64,000 nt of DNA, taken from NCBI GenBank assembly GCA_002914845.1, contig JXTC01000381.1:219976-283975 (forward strand). The letters run 5' to 3'. Both the position numbers and the translations under genes were made by a program. This document shows positions 58,741 to 64,000 of this stretch, piece after piece; within the stretch, counting starts at the first letter, position 1, and each line of letters begins with the position of its first letter. The notes under the pieces were generated by a model. It saw only the letters and a program-made list of their open reading frames with translations. It made no database searches and was not told the DNA's origin. This DNA comes from Trema orientale (taxonomy: Eukaryota; Streptophyta; Magnoliopsida; Rosales; Cannabaceae).

Positions 58741-58799
58741 TAATAAAATTTATTGTAATTAATTAGTATTGATATTATAAAACTCTTTTGGAAGGACAA

Positions 58800-60540
58800 C
58801 CTAATGGTGACCTGCTGACATGGTATTTTTAATACATTTTTCATTTATTGAAATAGAATCTTAATATGAGATTCATTGCTTGATTCTTTTCTATTTCAGA
58901 TTATTAAATAAAAAGTATTAAAAATAGCGTGTCATTAAAGAAAATCAGCCCTATTATCAATCCATATTAATTACCAATTTATATTTAATAACATTTGACC
59001 AATAAAAAATGAAAGAAAATATTGAAATGATAATCTTGACCATCTTAAATAGGGAATAATTTTTATTTACTATACTTGATGTTTCCTAATAAAATCTTAT
59101 AACCTTCCAATCCAAATAACCGTACTAATTCAATTCCACCAATGAAATAAAAGATATTAAAAATTAAATCAATAAATTTTGGTTATTATATTTTGTATAC
59201 ACTTGTTGAAAACACCACAAGGTATTCAGGCTCCTTTGAACACATAAACACCACTGAAGATCATGTCCTTCGATCTCCTTTGAACTCATTTTTGGTTCCA
59301 AAATTGTATTTTGAGCTTGAGATGACTGCTACTTCTACAGAGGTTAGTATTAGCACAAGCTAGACACGTGATGCCTGCCTCGTCGCCTTCTTCCTCTTGC
59401 TTCATAGTCTTCTTCCCACTCCTTCCCAAATTCTTGCACCATCGATTCAGGTGCTTTCGATCTCTCTAGTAATTTACATATATAATAGAGTTCCAATCTG
59501 ATGTGTTAGTGAAATTTGAGTACCCATGAGAATTCCAAGAACCAAATGGCCATGGAACCTTATAACGGATTCAATATCTTCATATCGTAAAGAAAACCAA
59601 CTTTCTAATATCTGTTATGAAACGATTGACTAACTCTGATAAATTAATTTGACTATATACGCATATATCTTACTGTGCAATATGGTCATAGATTTGGAAA
59701 CGAAAAATAGGTTCTCCTTTATGTATTTCACCAAACAAATCTAACTGAAAAGGGGAAATTGGAGTTTCCAACATCTTGCATTTCATCTCAACAAAAATGA
59801 TTTTCTTCTTCCCCCTATCTAATAGGAGATTCGATATTGTTCAACAAATGGATTTTGATTATTAAATTAAAATAACCACTTAGAGGAGTTGATCAAAATC
59901 AATAAATGGATTGAAAAATATTGCTCTGTAAATGCCTTGCTACTCCGTGGATATAGGGAATCAGTGGGTCTCAGTGTACCAAATTTAGAGATGAAGATTT
60001 CAGCAAAAACTTCAGAGAAGAAGAGGCGACCTAAGTTTGGGTGGGTGTGCAGTTATTTCGACCAGTGAAGGGGATTTTAAAAGAAAAGAAAAAAGAAAAG
60101 AAATAAAATGAAGACGACGATGTTAACACTACTAACCCTGTTAAAAACATTAACTCGATCAAATTGATGTGACATTCCCTTATAGGATAGATAGGAAATG
60201 AGACAAGATTTTTTAACAGAGTATCCTAGTCCTCAATCCTAATACGTATAAACATAATCAAATACGTAATCTTAATGACTAATAAATTTTTCAACAACTA
60301 CCTAATTAAATGCAAAAAAGAGAATAAAATATGGAATAAAAAATAAAACAAAAAGGAAATCAAATTCAAACGGTATTAATTGCAAATTTCACCCAAAAAA
60401 AAAGAGAATCTTTTAGCATTAATTCTAAACCTAACAAGTTCTTAAACCTATTATAGTAGGTACTAATTGCTCAATTTAATTAATGTTTGTCCTAATTTAA
60501 ATAATAAATTTTTTATTACACGTATTTTAATGATAGTTAA
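58800..60540. other. Intergenic DNA, no gene seen
   Basis: A slightly GC-richer piece at 59220-59470 and 59890-60080 could be captured or decayed genic sequence, but I find no domain or convincing frame. Confidence 0.4.
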
Positions 60541-60551
60541 TCATGGAGACG

Positions 60552-60775
60552 TAACCATTGAAATCTCCTCCATATATATATATATGGAGGACTTCTCAAT
60601 GGTTTCAATTTTTTTGTGACCATGAATGGATACTAAAAAAAATAGTGATAATATTAAATTTTTTTAATGCTAATAAATAGCATTAAATTTTTTTGGCCAA
60701 CCACCAAACTAATATATAGATCTAAACCATTGTAACCATCCATGGATAAATATTATTGTAACCATATATATATCA
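60552..60775 (+). mobile_element. Second (TA)n-bordered MITE family, copy 3, with hairpin
   Basis: ACCATTGAAATCTCCTCC and GGAGGACTTCTCAATGGT face each other across an (AT)n centre (60552-60603), a near-perfect inverted repeat. The right half continues with AATTTTTTTGTGACCATGAA and ends near ATTGTAACCATATATATA. Two elements head to head, or one palindromic element, would both explain it. Confidence 0.55.
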
Positions 60776-62560
60776 CATGGGATCCCAAACTTTACCCGAA
60801 CTTTTTTGTAACTTTTAACTCCCCAACTTTACCATTTGGTAACACATTACTCTTTTTTCAGTACTTCTGTGTCAAATCACATGTGCACACATGTTCAATT
60901 TTGCAAGGGTAATAGGCGGAATAAAACAAATTTAAGGGGACCTTGGATATTTAAAAAAACTCTCATCTTCGAACTAAGTCGCCATTAAAGCCGATTAAAA
61001 CTGGCAATATATAACCTCCATATTGGTCGTCTTAGCTCTTTGAGTTACCAACTCTTTATCTTTTGTGAAAGCTAAAACAAAAGAAAAACTCATAAATTTA
61101 AAGTCAAAACAACACAGACCAGAGAAAGAAATTGAATCCCTGCCGTTTGAAATGGAAAAAAATGATTTCACACACCTCCAACATTCACGGCTTTGCAATT
61201 TATTTAAGAACAAAGAAAAATAGCGACACCCACCAGCTGCATAACATTATTGCAAAAACAAATGGCAAAAATAAAGAAACGCCCAGTAAGGCAAATATTA
61301 TATAAACAAGATTCCAAATCTTACGACTTCCTGTCTCCCTTTCTTATCCGTTTTCTCCGATTAGAATATATATAATATATGTACATAGATGAAGCTGTTT
61401 TCTCCGATTAGAATATATATAATATAATGTACATAGATGAAGCTGTATACGAGTTGGTCATTTTGGGGATTTTGGGTTTTCGCTTGGTATCAATTATACA
61501 AGTTTCCTTTTTTTTTTTTTTCCCACTATAGCTGCGATTATTGCTTAATCCAAAAATAAATCATATCTTCTGTCTTTAAAAGTTCAAATTTGAACAGAAA
61601 CACACACAAAATAAAAGTATTAGACTATGCAAATATATCTGAGGAAATAAATAGAAAAAGTGAGCAACAAATAATGAAAATATTTTTTTTTAAAAAGGAA
61701 AAAAAAAGAAGAAGAACTTTTAGTATAGATTTCGCCACAAAATATTTTTGTGGGTATTAATTTAAAGTGAAAAAAAGTCTGTAGCCAAGGAAGGAAGAGA
61801 TAGGATAATGCCTCGTTTTTCATGACTATCATTTAATTATAAAAAGGGTCATGTGTGCTTCAAATTAATGGGTATTTGTCTCTGAAAAAATGTAGGGTGT
61901 TCATCAAGATAGAGAGAAGAGGATGAAGTTGAAGCCACAAACTGGGAGAATTGATTAAGCTTTGAAAAAGATGAATTGGGTCTTCTTTTAGCAATTGAAA
62001 TTCCCAAAAAGCCTTTAGAAAATGTTCACACGAGAAGCATATGCACATTTAACAGTGAAATTGACATAAATTGCTATAAAGAACTTAAATGATATAAAAT
62101 CGTAAGTTTGAGGACTCGCAAGCTATGAAAAAAAGAATGGGGACTTGATCAATACATTGAGAAAAAGTTGGGGATCCTAGATAATATTAACCCTATGAAA
62201 AATGCAAGAAATGAGATGAATGAAATCAAGGTGGCTCATAATGCAGGAGAAATTTCATAAAATATGCTCGGAATGAGCAATATTTATAACCGTATGACTG
62301 CCCTAATAAAACTTCAAAAAATATGACTAGACCCCTCTAAAAAGACTTAACTCGCTTAGAAACTTAGACCTAGCTTTCTTTCACTTTTTCTCGTTTTTCT
62401 CTTTCTCTTCTACTATGCTTCTTCTCAATTTTCAATCTTCTCTCAACTAAATAATCTTCTTAACAAAAAAAGCTTAGAGAAACATAATGAGTATAGTTTA
62501 AAATAGTTGGTATTTGAATTTCAAAATGTTCTGTGGTTAATTTTGCATTAGAAATATAAT
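60776..62560. other. Intergenic DNA, no gene seen
   Basis: Contains a 48-bp tandem duplication (about 61349-61396 and 61397-61444) starting near GTTTTCTCCGATTAGAATAT. Otherwise AT-rich with short frames. Confidence 0.5.
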
Positions 62561-62569
62561 TTAGGTCAA

Positions 62570-62920
62570 TTTCTACGAATTTCTTGAAATTTGGACTAGC
62601 TATCCCAACGAACATCGAAATTTTTCGATGACTTTCGATGAAATTCAATGCCATTTCGATGAAGTATGTTTTTATAATGAAATCTGAAAATTAAGTATAG
62701 TCATCGAAATGGCACTATCGAAATAACATAGAATTATCATCGAATTTTATCGAATTTTATTATAAAAACGCATTTCATCGAAATGGCATCAAATTATCAT
62801 CGAAATGCATCGAAATTCATCGAATTTCATCAGATTCTTTTATGAAAACATATTTCATCAAAATTACTTTGAATTTTATCTAATTAGCATCGAAATGGCA
62901 TCGAAATTTTATCTATACGC
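62570..62920 (+). repeat. Degenerate CATCGAAAT / ATTTCGATG array
   Basis: ATCGAAATGGCAT, ATCGAATTT and their complements recur at least a dozen times, first in one orientation (62600-62660) and then in the other (62700-62910), with no frame. It looks like a decayed minisatellite folded on itself. Confidence 0.7.
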
Positions 62921-63259
62921 TACAACTCAGCTTGCTAAACAACTTAGAATCACGGATCTGCAGGTATTTAATAGTGCAGAATTTAAATATTAGCACAATA
63001 TATAGTTAATTAGTTGATAAGCACAAAAAATATATGGAACATGAGAAATTGGTTCGAGGAGTAATTAGTACTCCAAAATCTATGAAATTGGAAATTGGAA
63101 TAATGATGAATTTTGTGACTAGATTAATCACAAAATTTAGATTTATAATAAAAAGAAATTGGTCTTTTATGAAATAATGAAAGAAAGTAGGAATTAGTAA
63201 GTATTAAGTAATGAACTAATAAAAAAGAAAGGAATTGATGATGGTTTCTTAGAAAAATG

Positions 63260-63800
63260 GGCTAAGATTACAAGAGATAATATATAAATCTATAAGTGGG
63301 AATTATAGATAAATGGATGAAAAGTTTTGATATTGGAATTGATATAAAGAGTTGATACCAAGAAAGAGAGAGAATGGGTGGGAATTCGGTTTTAGACAAA
63401 GGCAAAATGAAGCCTTTTTGTGTATTAATATTGATGATAAAACATATACGAGCTGTGAATAGATAATGGCTTCTTTGTTTGTACAACAACAGTCTATATA
63501 TAGGCAAGTACCTAGCGGTGGAAATGGCTAAGGATGAGCCTAAGAGTTCTTCTTCGGTTGACACACCTTGTGCTAGGTGTCTTGCTCTAACATGAAGTAG
63601 CTGAAGGCCTTGACACCTAATAAGCAGGAGGTGTCTTATAATTAGCTAAAGAAATTATGAGCATGACACTTCAAACTTGATGGTGAGGTTCAGTAGAAAC
63701 TTGACATGTGGCGCCATATGGATTTGATATAATTTTGGCAGTCTTCCAATAAGAAATTAACACTTGTCATGGGATGTCAAACCTTCTCTTGTCTAATATA
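63260..63800 (-). other. LTR- or promoter-like block at the window end
   Basis: On the minus strand CTATATATAGAC (about 63490-63501) is followed by a leader rich in ACAAACAAAG. A 98-codon frame (63268-63564) is hydrophobic and without a family motif. It resembles the block at 2601-2939 in layout only. Confidence 0.25.
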
Positions 63801-64000
63801 GTTTTGACACGTTACATTTTCTTAATTGACCTCATATTGTATAATTATCATATTATTTATGATTTAATATTTTTAGTTAGTGACTAATTACAAAAAATTG
63901 TCACATCCCAAAACATAGTGGAATGATTATCATCCCGTGAATATAGGCAATTTGGTCAAATCATGTTAAATATTTTGTTCCACTTATGTATATAATCTGT

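Overview
The window is nuclear DNA of a flowering plant, most likely a eudicot. It is AT-rich, has intron-split genes with GT-AG junctions, and carries plant-only families (NAC factor, coumarin-pathway dioxygenase, plant-type Moco sulfurase). The intergenic space is full of small transposons, SINEs and (TA)n microsatellites. I cannot name the species. One assembly gap (57 N) lies at 54277-54333.

Layout. 1-8220: repeats, including a decayed copy of part of the NEMP/PNET2-like pseudogene that lies about 39 kb downstream. 8222-10363 (+): a three-exon 2-oxoglutarate dioxygenase, best read as scopoletin 8-hydroxylase (S8H). 11734-23281 (+): a complete 22-exon molybdenum cofactor sulfurase (ABA3/MOCOS). 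Its introns hold a Mutator-type inverted-repeat element, several local tandem duplications and a stray copy of its own exon 13. 23282-30902: repeat-rich intergenic DNA with MITEs and a SINE. 30903-32893 (+): a three-exon NAC factor of the JUB1/NAC042 type. 33285-37775: two long inverted-repeat elements. 37974-41587 (-): a NEMP/PNET2-like nuclear-envelope gene with several disabling lesions. 41915-42345 (+): a decayed copy of the last exon and 3' flank of the NAC gene. 42876-43919 (-): an F-box protein with a probable 5'-UTR intron. 44557-64000: gene-poor repeats, including a Ty3/gypsy LTR-plus-gag remnant with a nested hAT MITE, a SINE with its own empty-site twin, an RNase H-like remnant and two MITE families associated with (TA)n tracts.

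The intact genes are not an operon-like pathway. S8H makes fraxetin-type coumarins used in iron uptake, the Moco sulfurase activates aldehyde oxidase (last step of ABA synthesis) and xanthine dehydrogenase, JUB1-type NAC factors act in stress and ageing, and the F-box protein would feed an SCF ubiquitin ligase. All but the F-box protein touch stress physiology, but shared control is not shown here.

No clearly new biochemical system is visible. The most informative signals are duplication and insertion records: the exon-13 copy inside ABA3, two dispersed gene-fragment duplications, filled and empty SINE sites side by side, and a MITE family whose four recognised copies all sit in (TA)n tracts. 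Exon limits come from reading splice sites and protein-family conservation by eye; no alignment or database search was run.
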